From: Provencibacterium sp.
GTDB taxonomy: Bacteria > Bacillota > Clostridia > Oscillospirales > Ruminococcaceae
DNA: 64,000 bases
Assembly (NCBI GenBank): GCA_022792175.1
Contig: JAAWAN010000037.1
Location: forward strand, 1 to 64,000
Reading direction: 5' to 3'
Position numbers and translations under genes: made by a program. Below the pieces are notes generated by a model. That model saw only the letters and a list, made by a program, of their open reading frames with translations, had not been told where the DNA came from and did no database searches. Within the stretch, counting starts at the first letter, position 1; every line of letters begins with the position of its first letter. Below, piece after piece: positions 34,083-42,658 of the stretch.

Positions 34083-34591
34083 CCTTTTTCCTCCTCCGTA
34101 TAAGCCAGAAATTTTGTTAACTGCGGACGCAGCTTTGCCAGCGCCCGCCGGTGGTGCGACAGCACCGTATTGAGCTGCAGGCCGTTTGCGCGGGCAATCT
34201 GCGCAAACGAAAAGTCCCCATAATACCGTTCGGTGATGACAATTCGTTCAATGTCCCGCAGCGTTTTGAGCGATTCCAGAACAGCAGCGGTATCCTCCGT
34301 GCGGATGAGCTCCTCAACGATATCGGATTCCTCCAGAAGAGAGGTCCCCTCCTCATCCAGATATACCCGCTTGAAATCCGCCGCCTGCGCCATAAATTTT
34401 CGATAGGCCAGCCGTATGCATACCGTGGAAAGATACCCGTAGTTTTCCTTTTCCGGCGTATAGACCGTGCTCGCCCGCAGCCGCACATAGGCCTCCTGCA
34501 CAATGTCATCTGCCAGCGAGGCCACATTGGGATATCCCGCAAATTTTCTCCGGATGAGCCGCAGCAGGCTGCTTCGCAGCTCCCCGTCCAT
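34079..34591 (-). CDS. Sigma-70 family RNA polymerase sigma factor (ECF-like)
   Basis: A 170-residue protein with sigma region 2 (LADDIVQEAYVRLRAS, then NYGYLSTVCIRLAYRKF) and region 4 (RIVITERYYGDFSFAQIARANGLQLNTVLSHHRRALAKLRP). Regions 1.1 and 3 are absent, as in ECF sigmas. The start ATG at 34591 follows GGGAGG. The adjacent gene encodes no typical transmembrane anti-sigma but an MCP/CheW-like soluble protein, coupled by a 4-base overlap. The regulon is unknown. Confidence 0.85.
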   Translation of the reverse strand: MDGELRSSLLRLIRRKFAGYPNVASLADDIVQEAYVRLRASTVYTPEKENYGYLSTVCIRLAYRKFMAQAADFKRVYLDEEGTSLLEESDIVEELIRTEDTAAVLESLKTLRDIERIVITERYYGDFSFAQIARANGLQLNTVLSHHRRALAKLRPQLTKFLAYTEEEKG

Positions 34592-34708
34592 CCGACCACC
34601 TCCCAGCAACCGGTTTTGAAGGGCCCTTCACCCTTATAAAGCCCTTGGCCCGCCATTTTATTGCAGAGACCGGGAAAAATTCAGACGAAAGCAAACCCGA
34701 CCCATAGA

Positions 34709-34865
34709 AAGGGGCTGTTGCAAAATGCAAGCATTTTGCAACAGCCCCTTCTGAAAAACGGCTTTTGACTCCACCAGAGCCAAATTTCGCCCGCAGTTCG
34801 CGGGCGAAAGCGCCCTTTTTCCGGTTCCTGCAGGCCGGAAAAAGCATTTTGCAACAGCTCCTTTT
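34709..34865. repeat. Dispersed hairpin family copy 3 plus a half copy
   Basis: AAGGGGCTGTTGCAAAATGC (34709-34728) pairs perfectly with 34731-34750. A half copy, GCATTTTGCAACAGCTCC, follows from 34844. They lie between the flavin reductase gene and the sigma gene, both on the minus strand, so the hairpin probably terminates the flavin reductase transcript poorly and may have arrived as a repeat. Confidence 0.75.
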
Positions 34866-34891
34866 CGCCCGGGAAAACGGGAACCAATCCC

Positions 34892-35389
34892 CTACTTTTT
34901 CAAAACATCGGTAATCTCTGCCACATACATCCGGTGATAGTCCGCATTATAAAATTTCTCAATAGCCGGGTCAAGAAAGTGGCTCGGTTCCAGATCGCTG
35001 AAATAAAGTTTTTTGCAGAGAAGAACGAGCGAAGCCTCGGCATAATAGGGGGTATCTCCCTCAAAAAGGGGAGTAAAGGAGCAGGCCGCCGCCTTATCGA
35101 TATCCCTTCCGGACTCCCTGCCACACAGCTGCAGCTGCGGACGAAAGCTCTCCTCATAAAAGGTGAGGGAGAAACGGTCGTTTTCCTCCAGCAGCCCATA
35201 GGTAAATCGGGTCGGCCGCACAAAGATAAAGGCGACCTCCTTCCCCCAGAGCACTCCCACGCCGCCCCAGCTGGCGGTCATACAGTTGTGCTTTTCGCGG
35301 CTGCCGGCGGTAATCAGCATCCAGCGGTCCCCAATGAGGGAAAAGGGATTCTCGGTCAGCGCCCTGGGCGAGAGATGGTTCCACTCCAT
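34892..35389 (-). CDS. Flavin reductase-like FMN-binding protein
   Basis: A 165-residue protein of the flavin reductase-like split-barrel family. FMN contacts are suggested by NPFSLIGDRWMLITAG and NCMTASWGGVGVLWGKEVAF, followed by VRPTRFTYGLLEENDRFSL. Members reduce FMN with NAD(P)H or act as electron-transfer flavoproteins. AAAGGA precedes the ATG. Single gene; the physiological partner is unknown. Confidence 0.88.
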   Translation of the reverse strand: MEWNHLSPRALTENPFSLIGDRWMLITAGSREKHNCMTASWGGVGVLWGKEVAFIFVRPTRFTYGLLEENDRFSLTFYEESFRPQLQLCGRESGRDIDKAAACSFTPLFEGDTPYYAEASLVLLCKKLYFSDLEPSHFLDPAIEKFYNADYHRMYVAEITDVLKK

Positions 35390-35464
35390 ATCTTATCATC
35401 CTTTCTTCTCGGGGCCCGGCCGCCCCCGGCAGCCGGTTTTTGCTCACAAAAGTATTCTATGCGC

Positions 35465-36559
35465 CTAAACGTTGAATCGGAACAGGACAATGTCCCCATC
35501 CTGCATCACATAATCCTTGCCCTCAATGCGCACCAGCCCCTTCTCCTTAGCCGCCGCCATCGAGCCGCAGGCCATCAGCTCATCAAAGCCGATGACCTCG
35601 GCGCGGATAAAACCGCGCTCAAAATCCGAATGGATCTTTCCCGCCGCCTGCGGGGCGCGGGTCCCCTTGCGGATGGTCCAGGCCCGCACCTCCGGCTTTC
35701 CGGCCGTCAGGTAGGAGATGAGGCCCAAAAGCGAATAGCTGGCGGTAATCAGCCGGTCAAGGCCGGACTCTTCCAGCCCCAGATCCTGCAAGAACAGCAA
35801 CCGGTCCTCTGCGGACATGCCCGCCAGCTCTTCCTCGAGCCTGGCGCAGATGGGCATCACCTGCGCGCCCTCGGCCGCGGCGATCTGCTCCACCTCCCGG
35901 TAGAAGGGATTATCCGCTAATCCGGCAAAGTCCTTTTCGCTCAGGTTAGCCGCATAAATCACCGGCTTGGCGCTCAGCAGCGGAATCGATGCCAGAAGCG
36001 CCTCTTCCTCCTCGCTCTCGCAGGAGAAGCCGCGCGCGCTTTTACCGCTCTCCAGGTGTTCCCTGAGGCGCTGCAGCATCTCCAGCTCGGTTTTAAATTT
36101 TTTATCCCCTTTGGCCGCCTTGGCGGTGCGGTCAATCCGCCGCTCGAGCAGGTCGATATCGGAAAAGATAAGCTCCAGGTTGATGGTTTCGATATCCCGG
36201 CGCGGGCCGATCGAGCCATCCACATGGATAATCTCCCCATCCTCAAAGCAGCGCACAACGTGGATGATAGCATCTACCTCCCGGATATTCGAAAGGAACT
36301 TGTTGCCCAGCCCCTCCCCCTTGGAGGCGCCGCGCACCAGCCCCGCAATATCGCACAGCTCAATGGTGGCCGGAGTGAACTTCTCCGGCTCATACATCTC
36401 GGCCAGCTTATCCAGCCGCCGGTCGGGAACACTGACCATGCCGATATTCGGCTCAATGGTGCAGAAGGGATAGTTGGCGCTTCCCGCGCCCGCATTGGTG
36501 ATGGCATTAAAGAGGGTGGACTTGCCGACATTCGGCAGCCCGACAACGCCGAGCTTCAT
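35465..36559 (-). CDS. ychF: Ribosome-associated GTPase/ATPase YchF (Obg family)
   Basis: A 364-residue Obg-related P-loop protein that prefers ATP and binds ribosomes; linked to oxidative stress response. G1 is GLPNVGKST (residues 6-14), the switch region DIAGLVRGASKGEGLGN follows, a coiled-coil insert lies near 130-170, and a C-terminal TGS domain ends the chain (KGTRAPQAAGKIHSDFERGFI). The length is normal. AAAGGA lies before the ATG. Confidence 0.97.
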   Translation of the reverse strand: MKLGVVGLPNVGKSTLFNAITNAGAGSANYPFCTIEPNIGMVSVPDRRLDKLAEMYEPEKFTPATIELCDIAGLVRGASKGEGLGNKFLSNIREVDAIIHVVRCFEDGEIIHVDGSIGPRRDIETINLELIFSDIDLLERRIDRTAKAAKGDKKFKTELEMLQRLREHLESGKSARGFSCESEEEEALLASIPLLSAKPVIYAANLSEKDFAGLADNPFYREVEQIAAAEGAQVMPICARLEEELAGMSAEDRLLFLQDLGLEESGLDRLITASYSLLGLISYLTAGKPEVRAWTIRKGTRAPQAAGKIHSDFERGFIRAEVIGFDELMACGSMAAAKEKGLVRIEGKDYVMQDGDIVLFRFNV

Positions 36560-36643
36560 AAAATATCGTCCTTTCTTGCCGGGCCTCTCCCGGAGAATAT
36601 TTTTTATCTGCGGTCTTCCTTTGGCCGGACAGGCCGCGCCGGC

Positions 36644-38011
36644 CTAAAGATAGATCTTCCCATCAGGAATAATTTCCCTGCGCTTTTGTCCGGTGCGCAT
36701 CGACATGGATAAAACAAAGGCGACCGGTCCCACGCGGCCGATGAACATGGTTAAAATCAACACCATTTTGGAGGGCAGGTTGGCCGCCGCTGTTACGCCC
36801 GCACTCAGCCCCGCCGTAGAAAAGGCGGAGACCGTTTCGAAAATAACGTCAATCCCCGTCAGCCCCCGGTCGTTGATATGGGCGGTACCGTTGATAATCA
36901 GCGAGGTCACGCCGATAATGGCAAGGCCCAGCGTCACCACCGCCATCGCCTTATAAACGACGCTTTTCGGAACGCGGCGCTTATGAATCATCGTATCCTC
37001 CTGCCCCCGCGAGGCGCAGACCACCGTCATCAGCAGAACGGCCGCCGCCGTCACCTTGACACCTCCGCCGGTAGAACCGGGAGCCGCGCCGATAAACATC
37101 AAAAGAATGCCGATCACCTTGGTAATCTCCCGCATTCCGCCGATATCCACCGAGTTGAAGCCGGCCGTCCGAAAGGAGACCGACTGGAAAAGGGCGGCGT
37201 TTATCCGCTCAAAAAAGGAGAGCGGCCCCAGCGTGCGCGGATTGCTCCACTCGAGAATGAGAAACATCGCCGCGCCGAAAAGGATAAGTAAGACGGTCAT
37301 TTTGAGCACAATCCGGGTGTGCAGCTGCAGCCGGCGGGTTTTATGCCACTCGAAGAGATCCCGCCAGACCACAAAGCCGAGGCCGCCGAACACAATCAGC
37401 AGCATCAGCGTAAAAAGTACCACTGGCGCGCCGTTGTATCCGCTCAGCGAAGCAAACGGCCCCTCCCGGCCCAGAATATCAAAGCCGGCGTTGCAGTAGG
37501 CGGATACCGCCAGAAAAATCGAAATGGCCAGCCCCTTCCCGCCATATTTGGGAACAAAAACGGTGCAGAGCAGCAGCGCCCCCGCCGTTTCCACCACCAC
37601 CGAGGTGAGCACGGCCAGGCGAATCAGGCGCGGCATATCGGCCATTGTATCTGCGCTCACCGATTCGGAAGCCAGCTGCATATCCCGAAGGCCCAGCTTT
37701 TTGCCGATAATGAGGTTGAAAAACGCGGTAAAGGTCACCAGCCCCAGCCCTCCCACCTGAATAAGGCAGAGAATGACCGCCTGCCCGAAGGGGGAAAAAT
37801 GGGTGTAGGTATCATAAATAACCAGCCCGGTTACGCAGGTGGCGCTTGTGGCGGTAAAAAGGGCGTTCCAAAGCGGGGTAACAGCGCCGGAGCGGCTGGA
37901 AAAGGGCAGCATGAGCAGCAGTGTCCCCATCAGGATGATGGCGGCAAAGCTATAAACAATCATCCTTGCCGGGGCCCTGGCCGGCGCAGCCCGGCGAACA
38001 TCTTTTTTCAA
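36644..38011 (-). CDS. TrkH/KtrB-family potassium uptake protein
   Basis: A membrane protein of about 455 residues built of four M1-P-M2 repeats. The first selectivity loop is TATSATCVTGLV, with later loops NAGFDILG, RTAGFNSVDIG and STAGLSAG. It is the ion-conducting subunit of a Ktr/Trk K+ uptake system. The TTG at 38011 is preferred because it overlaps the NUDIX stop as TTGA and has AGAGAGGA upstream; an ATG at 38065 would reach 58 bases into the NUDIX gene. No KtrA/TrkA regulatory subunit lies beside it. Confidence 0.9.
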   Translation of the reverse strand: MKKDVRRAAPARAPARMIVYSFAAIILMGTLLLMLPFSSRSGAVTPLWNALFTATSATCVTGLVIYDTYTHFSPFGQAVILCLIQVGGLGLVTFTAFFNLIIGKKLGLRDMQLASESVSADTMADMPRLIRLAVLTSVVVETAGALLLCTVFVPKYGGKGLAISIFLAVSAYCNAGFDILGREGPFASLSGYNGAPVVLFTLMLLIVFGGLGFVVWRDLFEWHKTRRLQLHTRIVLKMTVLLILFGAAMFLILEWSNPRTLGPLSFFERINAALFQSVSFRTAGFNSVDIGGMREITKVIGILLMFIGAAPGSTGGGVKVTAAAVLLMTVVCASRGQEDTMIHKRRVPKSVVYKAMAVVTLGLAIIGVTSLIINGTAHINDRGLTGIDVIFETVSAFSTAGLSAGVTAAANLPSKMVLILTMFIGRVGPVAFVLSMSMRTGQKRREIIPDGKIYL

Positions 38012-38469
38012 GGCCGGACCTGTCCTCTCTGCGGCATGGGGTGGGCCGCTCCCGTCTCTTCCCATTCGCGCAGCTGGCGGTGCACCTTGCGGATCAGCAT
38101 TTTATCGTTGTTAAAGGTGACCTCCCGCTGCGCGCGGCCGATCTCCAGCCAGCAGATATCGCTCACCTCAGACTCCTGCTTGTGCAGCGTTCCCCCGCTG
38201 GGAACCCCAAGAAAATAGACCACCTGCTTTTTTACATCGGGCGAGGGACAGTATTCAACGCTCTCCCGAAATCCGCGCTGTAGGGTGATATCCAGCCCGG
38301 TTTCCTCCTTCACCTCGCGCAGGGCGGTCTCATTTTCGTGCTCCCCATCCTCCACATGGCCCTTAGGGAAGGACCAGTGACCGGAATAGCGGTGTTTAAT
38401 AAGCAGCAGCTGCGTTTTTTCGCCCACCTGGCGGTAGACGATAGCGCCGCATGATTTCTCCTGTTTCAT
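38008..38469 (-). CDS. NUDIX hydrolase (MutT/Ap4A type)
   Basis: A 153-residue hydrolase of nucleoside diphosphate derivatives. The complete NUDIX box runs from GHVEDGEHENETALREV to KEETGL, preceded by GHWSFPKG, typical of diadenosine tetraphosphate hydrolases. First gene of a coupled pair with the K+ transporter. The substrate is inferred only from the motif flanks. Confidence 0.9.
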   Translation of the reverse strand: MKQEKSCGAIVYRQVGEKTQLLLIKHRYSGHWSFPKGHVEDGEHENETALREVKEETGLDITLQRGFRESVEYCPSPDVKKQVVYFLGVPSGGTLHKQESEVSDICWLEIGRAQREVTFNNDKMLIRKVHRQLREWEETGAAHPMPQRGQVRP

Positions 38470-38744
38470 CTCCCGGATACGCTCCTTAAAGCCTTCGATT
38501 CGTACACAATATCATAGCATGTTTTTTCTCTTTCTACAAGACAGAGAAGCAGTTTGCCCACGGAAATCAATTTCTTGAATTTGGAAATTCCACCTGTTGC
38601 CAAAGCAGCTGTTTTGGTGTGTTTTTCGTTGCAGCAGGAGGATTATGTCAATCAAATTGAATCGTGTCACACCTGCCCCGATAAAGATTCAGAAATTTAT
38701 GGCGGAAAATTGATTTCCGGGGAAACAGCCTTTAAAGTATAGAT

Positions 38745-39190
38745 TTGAGAGATAGAAGTTTGGATAAGTCTTTTTCTGGATGGATTGCTATTTTCATGTC
38801 CTTTATATATCTGGAGGAATACTCACCCGACCAGGTGGGGGCACGACGTACTCTTTGTGCAGACAAAGGAAAAGGATACACAGAAAATAACGCATATTCC
38901 CTTTTAACCCTTGCGGCGAGCGGGCATCGGAAAGTAGGGGGAAGACGTGATGTAGCCTCCGGAAAGAGGGGTGTTGATAGAGGAGAAACACGGCAGTGTC
39001 TCTCCCCTGCGGGGGTACTCTTAGAGGGGCGAAGCCCTTCTAAGTGGTTTCCTTAAGAAGCGAAGGTTCTTTTTACTCCTTTGTCCATACAAAGAGTACG
39101 TCGTGCTCCCGCCCGGTCAGGCGTCTATTTCCCCAGATATCTGATGGGCACGAAACATAGCAAACCATCAAAAATATACCTATCCCTAAA
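38745..39190. mobile_element. MITE-like element with imperfect inverted arms of about 115 bp
   Basis: Left arm (about 38745-38870) and right arm (about 39075-39190) are inverted copies. The inner parts share GCACGACGTACTCTTTGT, then ACAAAGGA; the outer parts share ATATCTGG and TTGCTAT. The 200-base centre has no convincing gene. The whole gap 38470-39411 is AT-rich compared with both sides and contains only doubtful ORFs (38554-38742 plus strand; 38745-39056 plus strand). No transposase is present, so it would move only with outside help. Confidence 0.6.
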
Positions 39191-39316
39191 AAGTGTCCTT
39201 TTTTAAATGCTGTTTCCCCTGCAATTTGCTTTCTTCCGCCCGCTTTTTATCTTTTGCCCCGAGAATGCACATAAAACAGCGGCTATCTATTTTGAAAATG
39301 TTTACAAGTTATCCGG

Positions 39317-39345
39317 TTGTTTTTTGCGGGGCTTCGTATTATAAT
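39317..39345 (+). promoter_or_regulatory. Promoter of the small membrane protein gene
   Basis: TTGTTT (39317-39322), 17-base spacer, TATAAT (39340-39345), 66 bases before the start codon. Confidence 0.65.
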
Positions 39346-39411
39346 GAATACAATCTGGTTAAGCTAAGGATGTTGCTTACCGCAGCTGGAAAATGGAGGT
39401 GTGGAAGAGTC

Positions 39412-39690
39412 ATGAAAAAAAGCACTTTTATTTCGATACTCGCGCTTCTGATAGCCGCAGCCGGTGCTGTGGTTGCGTTCCTTGCCTATTTCTCAAAGAA
39501 AAAATGCGTCCTGTGCGATGATTTCGATGATTTTGAGGACGATATGATGGCAGAGGATCCGGATGATGCCGAGTATTATGCCGCCGAGATGGAATCGGTA
39601 GGCGCCGAGGAGCAGGAGCCCGCCGAGGCCGAAGAGCAGCCGGAGGATGAGCAAGCGCAGGAGGAAAAGCCGGCAGAGCCGGAGGCCTGA
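39412..39690 (+). CDS. Small single-pass membrane protein with acidic tail
   Basis: A 92-residue protein. Residues 5-27 form one membrane helix (ISILALLIAAAGAVVAFLA), then KKKC, a CVLC pair, and an extremely acidic tail of Glu, Asp, Ala and Pro. The positive-inside rule places the tail in the cytoplasm. I do not recognise a family beyond similar short clostridial proteins. GGAGG precedes the ATG at 39412. It has its own promoter and terminator. Confidence 0.75.
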   Translation: MKKSTFISILALLIAAAGAVVAFLAYFSKKKCVLCDDFDDFEDDMMAEDPDDAEYYAAEMESVGAEEQEPAEAEEQPEDEQAQEEKPAEPEA

Positions 39691-39720
39691 AGCAATCTCC
39701 TCTCACGAAGATAAGCCGAA

Positions 39721-39758
39721 AAACGTCCGCTGTAGGAAAATACAGCGGACGTTTTTTT
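39721..39758 (+). terminator. Terminator of the small membrane protein gene
   Basis: AAACGTCCGCTGTA (39721-39734) pairs with 39741-39754, followed by a T run. Confidence 0.9.
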
Positions 39759-39929
39759 ATTGGTCAGCGCGCCTATGCTTTGCACGCTCAGCGGGCGAAG
39801 CGCTCAGCGAATGAAAAACACCCATTGCGCTTTTGTGGGTTCGCTACCTATATAGCCCTTTTCGTAGCCGCTGCAGCCGAAGAGATGCCCATCTATTTTT
39901 CAGCTTATCGCTGCAGGCCGCTTTTCTTT

Positions 39930-40745
39930 TTATCTTTCCCTGCGCCCAGCGGCAGGAGGATGGCCGCGGCCGTCTCTTCGCGGCGCGCGCTCCTTTTTCA
40001 GTCCGCCCGGCCGGGTGAAAGAGGAGGCGGCGCCGCGCAGCGCCCCTACCTCGGAGGGCTCGAGCAGCCTCCAGCTGCCCGGCTCGAGCATACCCAGCGA
40101 AAGAGGGCCGATATGGGTGCGCTTGAGGCGGATGACCGTCAGCCCCACCGCCTCGCACATCCGGCGGATCTGGCGGTTGCGCCCCTCCTGCAGAACAATG
40201 CGCAAAACGGTGCGCTCCGGTTCTGTATGCTCCACCTGTATCTGAGCGGGGAGGGTTTTCCCATCCTCCAGTTCGATTCCCGTGCTCAGCTGGATGAGCT
40301 TTTCCTCGCTGACAGCGCCCCGGACGGTGACCCGATAGGTTTTGGAAACATGGTGGCTGGGGTGCATCAGCAGATTGGCAAACTCCCCATCGTTCGTAAA
40401 GAGCAGCAGTCCCTCGCTGCCCCGGTCCAGCCGGCCGATGGGATAGACCCTCGCCGGCGCATCCTTTACCAGCTCTGCTACGCACCGGCGGCCCAGCTCA
40501 TCCGAGAGGGTCGTCACATAGCCGCGCGGCTTATGAAGCATCAGATAAACCCTGTGCGGCTGCGCGCGCAGCTGCAGGCGCCTGCCATCCAGCGCAACGA
40601 TATCCCTTTTCGGATCTATCTTCTGCCCGGGCTGGCAGGGATGGCCGTTTACCGTTATCCTTCCGGCAGCAATCGCCTGCTCAGCCCCGCGCCGGGAAAG
40701 CAGCCCATTCTCCGCCAGCACCTTTTGAATCCGTATCTGCTCCAA
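39930..40745 (-). CDS. rluB: rRNA pseudouridine synthase, RsuA/RluB family
   Basis: A 271-residue enzyme converting a uridine in rRNA (23S in RluB) to pseudouridine. An S4 RNA-binding domain opens the protein (RIQKVLAENGLLSRRGAEQAI), and the catalytic Asp107 lies in GRLDRGSEGLLLFTND. Motif III is EGRNRQIRRM. The last 30 residues are basic and probably disordered. The start is TTG. RluB is commonly located with scpAB in Firmicutes, as here. Confidence 0.92.
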   Translation of the reverse strand: MEQIRIQKVLAENGLLSRRGAEQAIAAGRITVNGHPCQPGQKIDPKRDIVALDGRRLQLRAQPHRVYLMLHKPRGYVTTLSDELGRRCVAELVKDAPARVYPIGRLDRGSEGLLLFTNDGEFANLLMHPSHHVSKTYRVTVRGAVSEEKLIQLSTGIELEDGKTLPAQIQVEHTEPERTVLRIVLQEGRNRQIRRMCEAVGLTVIRLKRTHIGPLSLGMLEPGSWRLLEPSEVGALRGAASSFTRPGGLKKERAPRRDGRGHPPAAGRRER

Positions 40746-40814
40746 TTTTTCTCTTTTCCTCTCTTTGCGGGCGCGCCGCCGGTTTTGTTTTTCCCCTGTC
40801 TTCTAGCAGCCGCC

Positions 40815-41963
40815 CTATCCGCTTATCTTCTCCCAAAGTGCTTTCAGCCTTTCCAGCAGCCCCTGCGGCTGCTCCCGGTAAGGAACAAGCGGCAGAACCT
40901 CCTGTGTATAGCCGAGGGGGAAGCTGCAGAGCAGCTCCCCATCCAGCAGGATTTCCGCCTGCCCGGCATAACCGCCCGCCTGCACCGGGGCATATTCAAA
41001 GGGGGGGACCCGGTAGTAGCAGGAAAGGCGCTCATATTCCCCCGCGCGCAGCGGAATATACAGATCCCCTACCGGCTGGGCCTGCGCCTCCCGGCTGCCG
41101 CCTGTCACCGGCATGCCGATACCGCCGATAAGCGCGGAGAGGTCGGCCGGCGACAGCTCGGAAAAATACTGCTCATACAGCCGCTCATGGTCCGCCCAGT
41201 CATCCGCATCGTTCATCGTTACGCAGATGAGCTCTACCCCATCCTTCGCCGCGGCCGAAACCAGCACCCGTCCGGCATCGCCGGTAAATCCGGTTTTAAT
41301 GCCGATGCAGGGCTCATAAAAATTCAGCAGCTTATTGTAGTTGGTGAGATACCGGTCATAGGGCGGGTTGCCGAAGTGGGTTTTGGCCGTATACTGGCAA
41401 CAGATTTCCCGGAAGGTCTTTTCCCCCATAGCATAGCGGGCAAGCTGCGCGAGCTCGAGCGCCGTTGTGTAGTGGCCCGGCGCATCCAGCCCGGAGGGGG
41501 TGACAAAGGCGGTGTTTGTGAGCCCCAGCTGCCGGGCGCGCTCGTTCATGAGCTGCGCAAAGGCGGGCAGGCTGCCCGCAAGGCGCACCGCCGTCGCATT
41601 CGCCGCATCGTTGCCGGAGGGGAGCAGCATGCCATAGCAGAGCTGCCTCAGCGAAACCTGGTCCCCCTCCCGCAGCCCCATGGAGGAGCCCTCAACGTGG
41701 ATAGCCTCGCTGTCCACCGTAAAGTAGGTATCCAGATCAAGCTCCTCGAGTGCCAGAAGAACGGTCATAATCTTGGTGGTGCTCGCCTGCGGCAGCCGGT
41801 CGGAGCCGTTATAATCAAAGAGCACCCGTCCGGTTTTCATTTCAATCACTGCCGCCGCGCGCGCCGAGGTACCGCTTTCATTGGGCGCGGCCTTCGCCGT
41901 CATCACCCATAGCGGCAGGCAGAGAAGCGCCGCCGCAAGTCGTCTTTTCATCCTTTCTGTCAC
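40815..41963 (-). CDS. dacF: D-alanyl-D-alanine carboxypeptidase (DacF/PBP5 type)
   Basis: A 382-residue secreted peptidase trimming the terminal D-Ala of peptidoglycan stem peptides. A signal sequence covers about residues 5-26. The serine-acyl motifs are intact: Ser61-x-x-Lys64 (ASTTKIM), Ser116-Gly-Asn (PSGNDAA) and Lys223-Thr-Gly (IKTGFTG). A C-terminal beta domain and amphipathic end follow. Its place among sporulation-linked genes suggests spore cortex or vegetative wall maturation. The start may be ATG four codons in (MKRRLAA). Confidence 0.94.
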   Translation of the reverse strand: MTERMKRRLAAALLCLPLWVMTAKAAPNESGTSARAAAVIEMKTGRVLFDYNGSDRLPQASTTKIMTVLLALEELDLDTYFTVDSEAIHVEGSSMGLREGDQVSLRQLCYGMLLPSGNDAANATAVRLAGSLPAFAQLMNERARQLGLTNTAFVTPSGLDAPGHYTTALELAQLARYAMGEKTFREICCQYTAKTHFGNPPYDRYLTNYNKLLNFYEPCIGIKTGFTGDAGRVLVSAAAKDGVELICVTMNDADDWADHERLYEQYFSELSPADLSALIGGIGMPVTGGSREAQAQPVGDLYIPLRAGEYERLSCYYRVPPFEYAPVQAGGYAGQAEILLDGELLCSFPLGYTQEVLPLVPYREQPQGLLERLKALWEKISG

Positions 41964-42226
41964 CCGCCCATCGCCGTTTTACCATCGGGCGCCTCCCCTC
42001 CCGCGGCGAAAAAATACCGCCGCCCGGGACTTCACGAAAGCTTTTCGCATGCTCGCCTGCCCATCGGGCCAAAGACCGCCGGGCAAAAGCGCATACGCTT
42101 TGAGAGGTGCGCCGACTATATTCCTTCACAGAATATGCGGGAGGATGCTTTTCCAGAACGCAAAAAGGCGGGCACCGAACACCGGAAGCAGGCTTTTCTG
42201 CCGGGTGCAGCGCCGCCGGCGCTTAT

Positions 42227-42655
42227 CTACTGCTGGATCTTCTCCTCTGCGGGCGCAGCTGCCTGCGCCGCCTTTTTCGCCCTGCTCTCCTCTATCAGAG
42301 CGCTCACCTTATCGAAAACCTGCGGCACGAGGTTAACAATCCGGTCGGCCGTATTGTCGGCAGTCGTCAGCTGCATCAGCTTTACCTCTCCTTTGCAGAC
42401 CGAGATAAAGCCGATGGGCTCAATCGTCCCGCCGCCGCCCCCGCCGCCGCCAAAATGGCCGCCGGGGTTTTTGCTCGGAATATCCGAGCCGCCGCTGCCA
42501 TAGCCAAAGGAAATTTTAGAGATGGGGAGGATGGTTACCTCTCCCGGCAGTGAGATGGCCTCCCCGATAACAGCGTTGGCGCTGACGAGACCTTTGAGGC
42601 TCTCCATCGTGGAATCCACCAGTTGGGAGGAAGGATGTCCTTTTACGTTTTCCAT
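42227..42655 (-). CDS. gerW: GerW/YtfJ sporulation protein
   Basis: A 142-residue protein with the family core VSANAVIGEAISLPGEVTIL and ISFGYGSGG, a long Gly run, and GTIEPIGFISV. YtfJ/GerW is made during sporulation and supports spore germination. AAAGGA lies upstream of the ATG. It follows DUF2953 by 3 bases, the usual partner. The C-terminal 20 residues are Ala/Glu-rich. Confidence 0.93.
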   Translation of the reverse strand: MENVKGHPSSQLVDSTMESLKGLVSANAVIGEAISLPGEVTILPISKISFGYGSGGSDIPSKNPGGHFGGGGGGGGTIEPIGFISVCKGEVKLMQLTTADNTADRIVNLVPQVFDKVSALIEESRAKKAAQAAAPAEEKIQQ

Positions 42656-42658
42656 AAA

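Noticed and set aside
38554-39056. Small plus-strand ORFs (62 and 103 codons) in the AT-rich gap
   Set aside because: No ribosome sites, no family resemblance, and the second runs through an inverted repeat arm.
38745-39190. Complete insertion sequence
   Set aside because: No transposase gene is present between the inverted arms.
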